NCBI GenBank assembly: GCA_027619975.1
Contig: JAQCGX010000028.1
Location: forward strand, 1 to 48,207
Reading direction: 5' to 3'
DNA length: 48,207 bases
From: Nitrospinota bacterium
Lineage (GTDB): Bacteria; Nitrospinota; Nitrospinia; Nitrospinales; VA-1
Part shown: piece after piece, positions 32,952 to 41,453 of the stretch
Position numbering within the stretch: the stretch's first letter is position 1
How the letters are laid out: every line of letters begins with the position of its first letter
Notes under the pieces: model-generated
Told to the model about the DNA's origin: nothing
The model's input: only the letters and a program-made list of their open reading frames with translations
The model's database searches: none
Made by a program: the position numbers and the translations under genes

Positions 32952-34454
32952 TCACCGCGCCTGCACAAAACACCGAACCCACGGGTCCAGGCCGGGATAA
33001 ATATTGACGATTAAATGACGGTGATCCTGAGTAAACGGTTTCCGCCAAACTAAAAGAATAAAAAACGCTAGCAGATAGACCACCCCATTCCATATCAGAT
33101 GCGAACCTGCAACTTGCGACAGAATCAAAGTCGGAGCGATCGCCGCTATCGAAAACATGAAACACTTGCCGATGACAGGAAACACGGGCCGGATATCCAT
33201 CTCCTTTTGAATCACCAGCAACTGTCGCACTACCATATACACCATAACCGATCCCGTGGCCACCACCGCTCCCATCACCCCATAAATTGGAATGCAAATC
33301 AGGTTCAGCCCGACATTCAGGATACTGCCTTCCACGGTGGAGCGCATGGCCGTGTCCCTGCGGTGCAGAACGAAAAGCGTGGATACAGTAAAATTGGTCC
33401 CCAGCACCACACTGATTCCCAGCAACACAATATAAAAAGAAAGAAGGGGAGCGGCATCAGAGAATGCATCTCCATAAACAAAGGTGATCAGCGTCTCGGC
33501 GTTAAAAAAGACAAACACGTAAATGGGAACGGTCAGAAACGCGGAGAACCCAACAATCTCGCACCAGGACCGGGACAACCCACCTTGCGACTCACGCGCA
33601 TAAGCTTCCGAAAACAGCGATAACGCCAGAGGGCCGATTCCCGCCAGCACAAAGGCCGCCATGCCCCCCAGACTGGTGACCAGATGATAATAACCAATGC
33701 TCACGGGATCGACATGAAAATAATTCATGAGCAGAACGTCGCTTTGCGTCATCAGCCCAAAGCTCAACAAACTGATCCAGTACGACACCCAGGCCAGGTG
33801 CTTCATCTCCTGCCACTTCGGGACCGCGCTCTCGCCTTTGAAGTCCTGCACCGATAAAAATAAATACACGATCACATTCAGGCTCACCGACAAAATATAG
33901 GCGTACAACACACCGACAATGCCGTGATCCATAGAAATAAAAATTCCAAGAAAGACCAGATTGAGAAGAGCGCTCCCCGTTTCCACAAGAGAGACGGTTT
34001 TGAATTGCAGCCGGGTCATGAACAAAGTGCTTAAGAAGGACTCCAGCGTGATGCCGCCAAAATACAGAATGAGGGCCGCCCGGTAACTCAGGAGTTCCGG
34101 CATGTGAATGAAATTAAAGTAGATGGGAAGAAAATAATAAAGCGCACCGCAAAACACCAGGGACGAGACCAAACGAACGCTCAACAGCCGCCGCACCAGA
34201 AAGCGTGCCTGTCTCCCGCTCGGATCCTGTACATTGATTTCAGGCAGTTTTTTGTTGATCAGCGTTTCCAGGCCGAATTGATTCACCAACCGCACAAACG
34301 CCGGAATGACGAGCAGGGTGGCGTATACCCCCAGTTGTTCTTTTCCCAGATAGCGCGTGATCAGAATGGAAACCGCAAATAAAATAACTTGCACGCAACC
34401 CTTGCCGAAAACGGTCCAGAAAATATTAGTGAGGAATCGATGCAAGGAGGACAA
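32952..34454 (-). CDS. Polysaccharide/oligosaccharide flippase (Wzx/MATE-like)
   Basis: 500-aa inner-membrane protein with about 14 helices, polysaccharide synthase/export family. The N-terminal ITRYLGKEQLGVYATLL segment is typical of Wzx-type flippases, and the C-terminal half has GTNFTVSTLFVLHRRD before the last helix bundle. It would flip lipid-linked sugars across the inner membrane. It is first in a three-gene - strand block with the NeuB-like synthase and a methyltransferase; the glycosyltransferases are missing from the window. Confidence 0.9.
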   Translation of the reverse strand: MSSLHRFLTNIFWTVFGKGCVQVILFAVSILITRYLGKEQLGVYATLLVIPAFVRLVNQFGLETLINKKLPEINVQDPSGRQARFLVRRLLSVRLVSSLVFCGALYYFLPIYFNFIHMPELLSYRAALILYFGGITLESFLSTLFMTRLQFKTVSLVETGSALLNLVFLGIFISMDHGIVGVLYAYILSVSLNVIVYLFLSVQDFKGESAVPKWQEMKHLAWVSYWISLLSFGLMTQSDVLLMNYFHVDPVSIGYYHLVTSLGGMAAFVLAGIGPLALSLFSEAYARESQGGLSRSWCEIVGFSAFLTVPIYVFVFFNAETLITFVYGDAFSDAAPLLSFYIVLLGISVVLGTNFTVSTLFVLHRRDTAMRSTVEGSILNVGLNLICIPIYGVMGAVVATGSVMVYMVVRQLLVIQKEMDIRPVFPVIGKCFMFSIAAIAPTLILSQVAGSHLIWNGVVYLLAFFILLVWRKPFTQDHRHLIVNIYPGLDPWVRCFVQAR

Positions 34455-34605
34455 GAGAAATCACGAATCGGTTGAGTGGCAGGAAGGCACGACCTTAAAA
34501 GGAAAAGGAAACTTTAGAACCACCGGTTCCCATTTTCCCTTGTGTATTATACACTACCCCCTCATATATCAACCAACCGATAATTGCAAAAGGAGTTTAG
34601 CGTCA

Positions 34606-34887
34606 ATGCCAGTTTTCAATGTATTGATCGTGGCGGAATTCCACGACATTCAGGAACACGATCAAAAGGATGTTTTGTTGCGCCTGGAAGAACACGGCTT
34701 TGAGAAAATCCCCACCGTTGCCAATGTCTGGGAGATGAAATGCGACGCCGAAGATGAAACCGACGCTAAAGACAAAGCCATTCAGGGCATGACCAATATT
34801 TGCCGCACCCACCCTTTTGAACTCAAAATGGTGGTCCATGCGGGAACCTCCCAGATCCTTAGAAGAAAGAAAAAATTTGAGTCTTGA
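34606..34887 (+). CDS. Small conserved-looking protein of unknown function
   Basis: 93 aa from the ATG at 34606, chosen because AAAGGAG lies about ten bases upstream; the longer in-frame reading from 34357 runs antisense to the flippase gene and is rejected. The fold looks alpha/beta: MPVFNVLIVAEFHD, ELKMVVHAGTSQIL at the end. Two cysteines (MKCDAE and NICRTH) and an acidic centre are present. No membrane segment. I recognise no family. It precedes the SPASM radical SAM gene by 58 bp on the same strand. Confidence 0.6.
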   Translation: MPVFNVLIVAEFHDIQEHDQKDVLLRLEEHGFEKIPTVANVWEMKCDAEDETDAKDKAIQGMTNICRTHPFELKMVVHAGTSQILRRKKKFES

Positions 34888-34945
34888 GTAGAAAGTAGGG
34901 TCATTCCCGCCCTTCAGTGCTATGATAAAAAGATAAATTCCTACA

Positions 34946-36196
34946 ATGACAAGGAATTATCCCACGCAACCAAAAAAACCTTTTAATTTAACAGGTTATG
35001 GGTCAGTTGGGGGTTTTGTCATACACTTTTGGGGCCAGCCCATGAATATTATATTGAACAGTTATTGCAATTTAAAGTGCAATTACTGTTTTGCGGACGA
35101 ATACATGGAAGAAACCGTGAAAACGCCGGGAAAATCCATGGAATACGATTTTTTTCTCGATCAACTCCTGCCCAAAATCAGGTCGCACCCCGTCATCAAT
35201 TTTTTAGGGGGCGAACCCACCCTGCACCCAAAATTCAATGATATCTTTCAGCAAACGCTGGATGCGGTCAATCCTTACACCTCCCTCAACGTTTTCACCA
35301 ACGGGTTGATGCCGGACAAGGTCCTCGACCTGATGGTAAAAACCGCCAGCATTGAAGGCTCGGTCAAGCGGAATATCTATTTCGCCATCCTTTTGAATTG
35401 GCAGACTCTGGAAAACATCAGCAAGAAAAACCATCAACGGTGTAAAGAGGTTGCCGAACAGCTGATGAGGACCAACGGCTACAGCGTGATCTTCAGTATC
35501 AACGTGTATTCCAAGACTCAGGATTTATACACCCAGTGCGCCGAGATCGATGCGATTTACCAAAAAGTGGGCCTGCCCAAAGATCAGAAATACAAGATCC
35601 GGGTCAGTCCGGCCTTCCCCATTGTCGGCGAAGCCAATAACATCTACCTCCCCATCCGGGATTTCCCCAAAGTGGGAAAAAGCATGCTGAAAATTTTAAA
35701 TGACTTTCCGCAACTTTGTTTTCGTTTCGACTGCTCGTTTCCGCCGTGTTTTCTGGATGAGATTGAGGAAGATCAATACCCTCTGGTTGAACGCATTTTC
35801 TTTCATGGCAGCAAACAACTTCCTGAGATGACAACATGGAAAGATCAGGATCTTTATTTCGGCTGCGCCGATGGCAGCCCGATGGATATCGATGGGCAGG
35901 GGGACTGTTTCAACTGTTTTCCCTTCCACAACCTCAAACTGGGAAATGTTAAAAATTTTAAAGAGGTGAATTCCATCGCCCTCGCCAAAATGGGCTCCAA
36001 GTTTCTGACCACGGTGTTTGAAAGCACCGAGGTGAAGGAGCCATGCCGATCTTGCCCGCATCACATGGTGCGATGCTCTAGCGGCTGTTTCGCCTACAAT
36101 TTTGTGGACCCGGATGACGGCAACGCCAAAATGACGAATAAACAGGAACCCGCCGTTAAAGAATCCGGTTCGTATGGAATTCGTTTGCAATCATGA
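34946..36196 (+). CDS. Radical SAM protein with SPASM-type C-terminal cysteines
   Basis: 416 aa, cytosolic. The radical SAM cluster motif CNLKCNYC (C-x3-C-x2-C) lies near residue 45, followed by NFLGGEPTLHPKF. The C-terminal third holds further cysteines in two groups, GDCFNC and CRSCPHHMVRCSSGC, the pattern of auxiliary clusters in SPASM/twitch enzymes such as anSMEs and RiPP maturases. No peptide precursor or sulfatase is visible nearby, so the substrate is unknown. Its last 41 bp overlap the convergent parvulin gene. Confidence 0.85.
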   Translation: MTRNYPTQPKKPFNLTGYGSVGGFVIHFWGQPMNIILNSYCNLKCNYCFADEYMEETVKTPGKSMEYDFFLDQLLPKIRSHPVINFLGGEPTLHPKFNDIFQQTLDAVNPYTSLNVFTNGLMPDKVLDLMVKTASIEGSVKRNIYFAILLNWQTLENISKKNHQRCKEVAEQLMRTNGYSVIFSINVYSKTQDLYTQCAEIDAIYQKVGLPKDQKYKIRVSPAFPIVGEANNIYLPIRDFPKVGKSMLKILNDFPQLCFRFDCSFPPCFLDEIEEDQYPLVERIFFHGSKQLPEMTTWKDQDLYFGCADGSPMDIDGQGDCFNCFPFHNLKLGNVKNFKEVNSIALAKMGSKFLTTVFESTEVKEPCRSCPHHMVRCSSGCFAYNFVDPDDGNAKMTNKQEPAVKESGSYGIRLQS

Positions 36197-36548
36197 ACAG
36201 GTGATAACCCTCGTGGGTTTTAACCGGACCGTTTGCGACTTTACTCACTATGGATTTATTATCCAATCCAGCACTGATGATGTTATAGAGTTCCTCGTTT
36301 TCAAGCTTTTTGAAACCGCCACGCGGCACTCTGGGGTCGGCGATGTTCCACCCCATCTCCAGCCATCCCAAACTACCGCCATCATCCTTGGTCGGGCATT
36401 TGCTGTATTTTTCAGCCAGGCTCATAAACATTTTGACCCGACCGGTCCCAGACTTTGAGGTATTGATCGTTTCCTTTAAAAGCTCCGCCACTTCTATATC
36501 GTCCACCAAAATATGTCTTACCTGAACTTGAAAAGATGCACCTGCCAT
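36156..36548 (-). CDS. Parvulin-type peptidyl-prolyl isomerase, cytosolic
   Basis: 131 aa from the ATG at 36548 (MAGASFQVQVRHILV), where a purine-rich GAGGGAAAAAG lies upstream; the extension to 36674 has no ribosome site. A single PpiC-type rotamase domain: RHILVDD, EKYSKCPTKDDGGSLGWLEMG, then a gap-filled end and VKTHEGYHLFMI. No signal peptide, so it probably acts in the cytosol, unlike PpiD or SurA. Its 3' end overlaps the radical SAM gene by 41 bp on the other strand. Confidence 0.82.
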   Translation of the reverse strand: MAGASFQVQVRHILVDDIEVAELLKETINTSKSGTGRVKMFMSLAEKYSKCPTKDDGGSLGWLEMGWNIADPRVPRGGFKKLENEELYNIISAGLDNKSIVSKVANGPVKTHEGYHLFMIANEFHTNRIL

Positions 36549-36622
36549 ATTCTTTTTCCCTCTTAAAGCGCTTAAACTGAAATCAAAGCCTCTGCACCCG
36601 GCAGGAGCTATTATGAACTCAC

Positions 36623-36649
36623 TTGATCTACTGGAAGTTTTCCTATAAT
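36623..36649 (+). promoter_or_regulatory. Candidate promoter for maf
   Basis: Perfect -10 TATAAT at 36644-36649 with TTGATC at 36623-36628 (15-bp spacer, shorter than ideal). It lies about 90 bp before the maf start in the divergent gap. Confidence 0.4.
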
Positions 36650-36738
36650 AAAGTAGTTTGGAATGAATTTCCATGCAGGATCTCTATTGCCAAACCAGAA
36701 GGCAATTTCATTATACGCATATTAGGACCCACCTGGGT

Positions 36739-37317
36739 ATGACACATCCAAAAAATAAAGTCATTCTGGCGTCTCAATCTCCACGCCGGATGGAACTTTT
36801 AAAAAAGATCGTTGCAGATTTCGAGATTATCCCCAGTTCAGTGGAGGAAATTTTGCAACCCGGCCTCAGCCCCAGGGAGAACGCCATCGCCATCGCGCGC
36901 CTGAAGGCCGTGGATGTCGCCCGCAGTCACCCCGGCCACTACGTGATCGGCGCCGATACCATCGTCGTGCTTGATGATGAAATTATCGGCAAGCCCAAAG
37001 ACGCGGCGGATGCCTGCAATATCCTCAAACGCCTGAGCGGCAGACGGCATCAGGTGATGACCGGCGTCGTCATCGTCAATTCCGAGCGAGTGGAAGATGT
37101 CGGGGTATCGGAAGTGGATATCCGTCCTCTGAACGAGGAGGAAATCTCCCGCTATGTTGCAACCGGAGAACCGCTGGACAAAGCCGGGGCTTATGCCATT
37201 CAAGGCGAAGGCGCTTCCATCGTCGCGTCCTATTCAGGGTCCTATTCCAATATTGTGGGACTGCCTCTCGACACAGTTAAAGCCATGCTGGAACAGGGAG
37301 GCTACAAATTTGGCTGA
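36739..37317 (+). CDS. maf: Nucleoside triphosphate pyrophosphatase, Maf family
   Basis: House-cleaning pyrophosphatase that removes non-canonical or modified nucleotides such as dTTP, UTP or m7GTP depending on subgroup. The ATG at 36739 gives 192 aa and the family N-terminus (LASQSPRRMELL); upstream in-frame codons from 36673 would add 22 residues not typical of the family. VIGADTIVVLDDEIIGKPKD and the C-terminal YAIQGEGASIVASYSGSYSN with VGLPLD are Maf signatures. Full length. Confidence 0.95.
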   Translation: MTHPKNKVILASQSPRRMELLKKIVADFEIIPSSVEEILQPGLSPRENAIAIARLKAVDVARSHPGHYVIGADTIVVLDDEIIGKPKDAADACNILKRLSGRRHQVMTGVVIVNSERVEDVGVSEVDIRPLNEEEISRYVATGEPLDKAGAYAIQGEGASIVASYSGSYSNIVGLPLDTVKAMLEQGGYKFG

Positions 37318-37529
37318 CATTTTTTCTCCCGGCGTGAAACGACCCGCCCTGAAAATATCCTTGACTTATTGAATCCTATTCAAAAATCTAAATCAGGGAA
37401 AACGCAAAATATTCCTTGCGGTCCATTGATTTATAAGACTAAAATTTGTAATACCTTTAACAGTCTTTTTAGGTTGAAAGGTTTCGATTAAATTTTCTGA
37501 TGTAAATTTTGAAGGAAGGTTTTTCGGTA

Positions 37530-37736
37530 ATGATTGATATCCGCGGGTACTGCAAAAAATGCCAGGCGCCGATTTTTCTGAATCGGACAGACGATGTCTA
37601 TGGAAATGACATCGTCACCCTCAACTGCTGGAACGGTCATTACCAGTGGATCAACATTGAAAACCTTGCGACAGACCTTCCGGTCGAAACCAGAGAAGAC
37701 CTGGTGACCCACATCGGCTTTTTTTCCATCCCATGA
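37530..37736 (+). CDS. Small protein with a Cys-x2-Cys motif
   Basis: 68 aa from the ATG at 37530 (MIDIRGYCKKCQAPIF), with AAGGAAGG just upstream; a TTG at 37509 overlaps that site. One CKKC pair near residue 8 and a third Cys (NCWNGH) with a His could bind zinc. It ends HIGFFSIP. The stop overlaps the ATG of the next gene (ATGA), so the two are translationally coupled. I recognise no family. Confidence 0.7.
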   Translation: MIDIRGYCKKCQAPIFLNRTDDVYGNDIVTLNCWNGHYQWINIENLATDLPVETREDLVTHIGFFSIP

Positions 37737-38533
37737 ACGTCCCGCGTGGCACAAAATTTCTAGCGCAACTCGGGTTCATCCTTTTTCTTTCCATCCCCTC
37801 TCTCTTTGCGGCACCGCCTGAATCATCCTCACCGACACCACCTCTCGATATGGTTTATATCCCCGCAGGCTATTTTCAAATGGGAACCGCAGGGGGAAAG
37901 AATGACGAAAAACCCATGCATTTCGTATTCACACCGGCCTACTTCATCGACAAGTATGAAGTCAGCAACGAAAAATATATGGAATTCGTGCGTGCCACCG
38001 GGCATGAAAAACCACTGCTCTGGCAGAATGTTAATTTCAACCAACCCGATTTTCCTGTCGTGGGCGTCAGTTGGCACGACGCCATGGCCTATGCCAAGTG
38101 GAAGGGCGGACGTTTGCCCACCGAGGCCGAATGGGAAAAAGCCGCGCGGGGAAACGACGGTCGTCTGTGGCCCTGGGGAAGTGTGTGGGACAAGGGATTT
38201 TTCTTTTACTTCGTAAATATTTTTGGCGACCAGGACAACTACCCTCACACCGCTCCCGTCAACTATTATCAGTCCGGCGCCAGTCCGTTTGGATTACTCA
38301 ACACGGCAGGCAATGTCTGGGAATGGTGTCTGGACTGGTACGATGCAGACTATTACCGCATGAGCCCGGAAATCAATCCCGAAGGCCCAATAAAACCGGG
38401 CAAGATGAAAGTCCTGCGCGGCGGTTCCTGGATCAATGATATCGACGGAGTGCAGGTGGTTCACCGCGCCCGTAATTCCCCCGGCATTAAAAATAAAATC
38501 TACGGGTTCCGAACGGTCCACCCGGTCCCGTGA
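37733..38533 (+). CDS. Exported SUMF1/FGE-fold protein lacking the FGE catalytic cysteines
   Basis: 266 aa with a signal peptide (residues 1-27, cleavage after LFA). The FGE-sulfatase-like domain is complete: YIPAGYFQMGT, GGRLPTEAEWEKAARGN, NVWEWCLDWYDADYY, and KVLRGGSWINDIDG near the end. The C-terminal cysteine pair needed by true formylglycine-generating enzymes is absent; the only mature-part cysteine is in WEWC. So it is more likely a binding or structural relative (NirV-like). It overlaps the genes on both sides by four bases, forming a coupled trio. Confidence 0.88.
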   Translation: MNVPRGTKFLAQLGFILFLSIPSLFAAPPESSSPTPPLDMVYIPAGYFQMGTAGGKNDEKPMHFVFTPAYFIDKYEVSNEKYMEFVRATGHEKPLLWQNVNFNQPDFPVVGVSWHDAMAYAKWKGGRLPTEAEWEKAARGNDGRLWPWGSVWDKGFFFYFVNIFGDQDNYPHTAPVNYYQSGASPFGLLNTAGNVWEWCLDWYDADYYRMSPEINPEGPIKPGKMKVLRGGSWINDIDGVQVVHRARNSPGIKNKIYGFRTVHPVP

Positions 38534-39771
38534 CCCTTCCCAGCGAAAGCCCAGCGCCTGACAAACGCGTCATCGCCTCCTGGGCGCTTTACGACTTCGC
38601 CAATACTATTTTTTCGATGAATGTCATCTCCCTCTACTTTGCCCTTTGGGTGACGGTAGACCACGGGGGACCCGACATTCTTTACAGCGTCGCCCTTTCA
38701 GGGTCCATGCTGGCAGTGGCCCTCAGTGTTCCGGTGTACGGCGCGATCTCCGATCAAACCGGGCGAAGACGTATTCCCTTGACAATATTGACCTTGGTTT
38801 CAGTGGTGGCAACCGCCTGCATCGGCCAAACTGATCATTTGTTGACCGGGATATTTTTTTTCGTCATTGCTAATTACTGTTACCAGTCGGCCCTGGTATT
38901 TTACAATGGGATGCTTCCCTCTGTAGCGCGGGGGTCGCACGTCGGTCTTGTTTCAGGATATGGAGTGAGCCTGGGGTATCTCGGCTCCATTGCCGGCCTG
39001 CTCCTGGTCAAACCGTTTGTCGAGGCAGGAGGACGATCGGCGGCTTTTATCCCCACCGCCGCCCTGTTTCTCATTTTTTCGATTCCCTGTTTTCTTTTCG
39101 TCAAAAACCCGGAAGTTAATACACATAAAAAAGTTCAAATCGGCCATGCGTTTCACACTCTCAAGCAAACCCTGGCAAATGCCAGTGAATACAAACTCCT
39201 GCTGAAATTTATCCTCATTCACTTTCTCATTCTCGATGTGGTCAACACCGTGATCGCGTTCATGTCCGTGTACGCCAATAAAGTGATGCATTTCACTGAT
39301 GCTGAAATCACCACTTTTTTGATCTCATCAACCGCCGCCGCCATGATCGGATCGTATCTCATCGGCTGGATGGTCAAGCATAAAGGAACCGGGTGGTGCT
39401 ATGCGTTGGTCTTGTGGTTGTGGGTGGCGGCTCTTTCGATCGCGATTTTGAGTCAAAGTCAACTCGTCTTCTGGCTGGTCGGCCCTCTGGCCGGTATGGG
39501 GATGGGCGGGGTGTGGGTGGTCAGCCGCGCCTACATTGTGGAACTCTCGCCGCCGGAAAAACTGGGTGAATTTTTCGGGTTGTACGGGCTGGCGGGAAAA
39601 GCCGCTTCTATTTTAGGCCCGCTCCTGTGGGGAACCGTCGTCTGGATTTTCCAGGACACACAAACTTTCAAATACCGCGCCGCCTTAACCGCGCTGCTGT
39701 TGATTACAATAGGAACGCTGTTTTTGTTCCGCTCCCTCCAGAGACAAATCGCTCAAAAAGACACCTATTAA
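38530..39771 (+). CDS. MFS transporter, UMF1 (Atg22-like) family
   Basis: 413-aa inner-membrane protein with 12 helices. The start is GTG at 38530, overlapping the previous stop (GTGA). SWALYDFANTIFSMNVISLYF near the N-terminus is the UMF1 family hallmark. The loop-2 sequence GAISDQTGRRRIPL is the MFS A-motif. Helix 8-9 has GGVWVVSRAYIVELSP. Substrates of bacterial UMF1 members are unknown; yeast Atg22 exports amino acids. Coupling to the exported SUMF1-fold protein suggests a shared job. Confidence 0.9.
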   Translation: MTLPSESPAPDKRVIASWALYDFANTIFSMNVISLYFALWVTVDHGGPDILYSVALSGSMLAVALSVPVYGAISDQTGRRRIPLTILTLVSVVATACIGQTDHLLTGIFFFVIANYCYQSALVFYNGMLPSVARGSHVGLVSGYGVSLGYLGSIAGLLLVKPFVEAGGRSAAFIPTAALFLIFSIPCFLFVKNPEVNTHKKVQIGHAFHTLKQTLANASEYKLLLKFILIHFLILDVVNTVIAFMSVYANKVMHFTDAEITTFLISSTAAAMIGSYLIGWMVKHKGTGWCYALVLWLWVAALSIAILSQSQLVFWLVGPLAGMGMGGVWVVSRAYIVELSPPEKLGEFFGLYGLAGKAASILGPLLWGTVVWIFQDTQTFKYRAALTALLLITIGTLFLFRSLQRQIAQKDTY

Positions 39772-39795
39772 ATTTCAGGAATCCGCTTTAATTAA

Positions 39796-39895
39796 AGGGC
39801 ATCTCTAAAAATGGTTCCGGGCCATGAGCGGGCCTTATGAAATAAAGGTCCGCGAGTTGCCAGACATAAAAATATCGAATTATTAGAGACACCCT
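39796..39895. mobile_element. 100-bp MITE-like element
   Basis: Left end AGGGCATCTCTAA (39796-39808) and right end TTAGAGACACCCT (39883-39895) are inverted repeats matching at 11 of 13 positions. The left 17 bp are identical to the repeats at 3-19, 141-157 and 48137-48153 (in one orientation or the other). The interior has no ORF. No clear target duplication is visible. The remnant gene at 39915-40211 starts 19 bp away. Confidence 0.6.
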
Positions 39896-39914
39896 AAAGG
39901 TTTAACGGAACAGA

Positions 39915-40211
39915 TCAAGGAAAATACGCCTTGAGAACGTACTGCTGGATCATGCGTTGCGTGTTAAAGAAAGAACCATTCAGCGCAATGGCGACCATGG
40001 GAATCTTAAGGTCAGCCGCTGAACCGATGGTATCTCCCGCAAGAATTCCAAGTCCTCCCGCATAGGTGGGAATTTCGGGATCGATTCCGATTTCCATGGA
40101 AAAATACGCGATCTTTACGTCATTGGTTAACATTTTTTCCTTCGCTATTCTGGTTAAAAAATAAATCAGTGAATCGGATGAATCTTTGCCTTCATGATAT
40201 GGGAAAATCAA
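39915..40211 (-). pseudogene. Alpha-glucan phosphorylase remnant with internal deletion
   Basis: 98-aa ORF. Residues 31-75 ([19 protein letters not shown], then [18 protein letters not shown]) match the N-terminal part of GT35 alpha-glucan phosphorylases of the GlgP/TIGR02094 type. Residues 80-96 ([17 protein letters not shown]) resemble the extreme C-terminal RMV-x-EY segment of the same enzymes. The pyridoxal-phosphate core of several hundred residues is missing, so the ORF seems to be an N-to-C fusion by internal deletion. It lies 19 bp from the 100-bp MITE-like element. No catalytic activity is expected. Confidence 0.8.
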
Positions 40212-40305
40212 GCTACAGGCATAAATTTTTTGGCGGTTACTGAAAAACTGAAAATTCGATTATTTAAAATGTCAACAGGTGCCCCCGCACATAAAACGAA
40301 ATCGG

Positions 40306-40334
40306 TTGACAACCGGGAACCGAATGTTTAGGCT
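40306..40334 (+). promoter_or_regulatory. Candidate promoter for the SurA-like gene
   Basis: Perfect -35 TTGACA (40306-40311) followed at 17 bp by a weak -10 TAGGCT (40329-40334), about 60 bp before the ATG at 40395. Confidence 0.35.
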
Positions 40335-40394
40335 TGAATTTATTCCAGAAATTGTTCACAAATTCCAGAATTTCACTTTATGCAAGGGGTTCAC

Positions 40395-41408
40395 ATGTTC
40401 CGCTATGGTTTTATGAGGCAATTGGCAGTTTTGGGTTTCGTATCGCTCCTGATCGCAGGCGCGTCGTCTGAAGTTTTCGCCCATTCAGGGCACAAGCACG
40501 ACGACAAACCTCCCATCAGCCTGCCTGACGTGACCGCCAGAGTCAATGACACGGATATCAAGCGGGATATCATCCTGACAGAGCTCAACAAAGTCATCCG
40601 CAATTACAAGGCCAAGGGAATGACTCTCAAACCCGACCAGATGAAAATTGTAGCGAAAAAACTGATCGACGATGAAATCGGCCGCACACTTTTGCTGCAA
40701 AAGGCGGAAAAAATCGGTATCTCGGTAACTCCCGAAATGGTGGCTACGAAATTAAATCAGGTCAAGGGAACTTTTAAGTCGAACGCGGTGTTTGAACACA
40801 AGCTGGCGGACCAGGGGATGAGCCTCGATCAATATCAGGAGGAATTGCGAACCGACCTGATCATGGATCAAGTCATCAAAAAGGAAGTGGAATCAAAGAT
40901 CCAAATTGACGAAACGGAACTGCAAGCCTATTACGATAAAAATATTGACCAGTTTCGCACTCCAGAAAAGGTGAGGGCAAGCGTCATCCTGCTCAAGTTG
41001 TCGCCAGACAGCAGTGCGGAGCAGGAACGCAAGGTCCGGCAAAAAATGGAATCGATTCTGGAACAGATCAGTGGAGGAACGGATTTTTTCGGATTAGCTG
41101 AAAAACTCTCGCAGGACAGTTTAGCTCCCAAGGGAGGCGACTTAGGATTCTTTGCAAAAAATCAGATGCTACCGGCCTTCAGCGAAAGAGCCTTCAAATT
41201 ACAAGTGGGCGAGGTGAGCGAAATTTTTAAAACCAAACACGGGTTTCACATCCTGAAAGTAACGGATAAAAGCCCCGCTGTGGATCGCTCATTTAAAGAA
41301 GTGAAAGAAAGTATCCGCGACACCCTGGTTGAAAAGAAAAGCGTTCAAGCTACCAAGGCTTACGTGCAAACGCTTAAAAAACAGGCCGACCTGAAAACCT
41401 ATTTCTAG
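40395..41408 (+). CDS. Periplasmic SurA/PpiC-like peptidyl-prolyl isomerase
   Basis: 337 aa from the ATG at 40395, preceded by AAGGGG; the ATG at 40380 would overlap that site. The signal peptide ends near EVFA, followed by an HSGHKHDDK stretch that may bind metal. The N-terminal SurA-like chaperone region (about 40-190, TELNKVIRNYKAKGM) leads into one parvulin domain: VRASVILLKLSP, AEKLSQDSLAPKGGDLGFF and FKTKHGFHILKV. SurA of E. coli has two parvulin domains, so this is the shorter PrsA/SurA-like form. It would assist outer-membrane protein folding together with the Tol-Pal envelope genes. Confidence 0.88.
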   Translation: MFRYGFMRQLAVLGFVSLLIAGASSEVFAHSGHKHDDKPPISLPDVTARVNDTDIKRDIILTELNKVIRNYKAKGMTLKPDQMKIVAKKLIDDEIGRTLLLQKAEKIGISVTPEMVATKLNQVKGTFKSNAVFEHKLADQGMSLDQYQEELRTDLIMDQVIKKEVESKIQIDETELQAYYDKNIDQFRTPEKVRASVILLKLSPDSSAEQERKVRQKMESILEQISGGTDFFGLAEKLSQDSLAPKGGDLGFFAKNQMLPAFSERAFKLQVGEVSEIFKTKHGFHILKVTDKSPAVDRSFKEVKESIRDTLVEKKSVQATKAYVQTLKKQADLKTYF

Positions 41409-41453
41409 GCAAAGTAGGAAGTTCTTTTTCCGCCTTTTGCTTTATACTTTTTC

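Noticed and set aside
34357-34605. N-terminal extension of the 93-aa protein
   Set aside because: It runs antisense to the flippase 5' end and the intergenic gap, and a good Shine-Dalgarno precedes the internal ATG at 34606.
34880-34950. RiPP precursor peptide next to the SPASM enzyme
   Set aside because: The gap is only 58 bp and contains no small ORF with a plausible leader and core.
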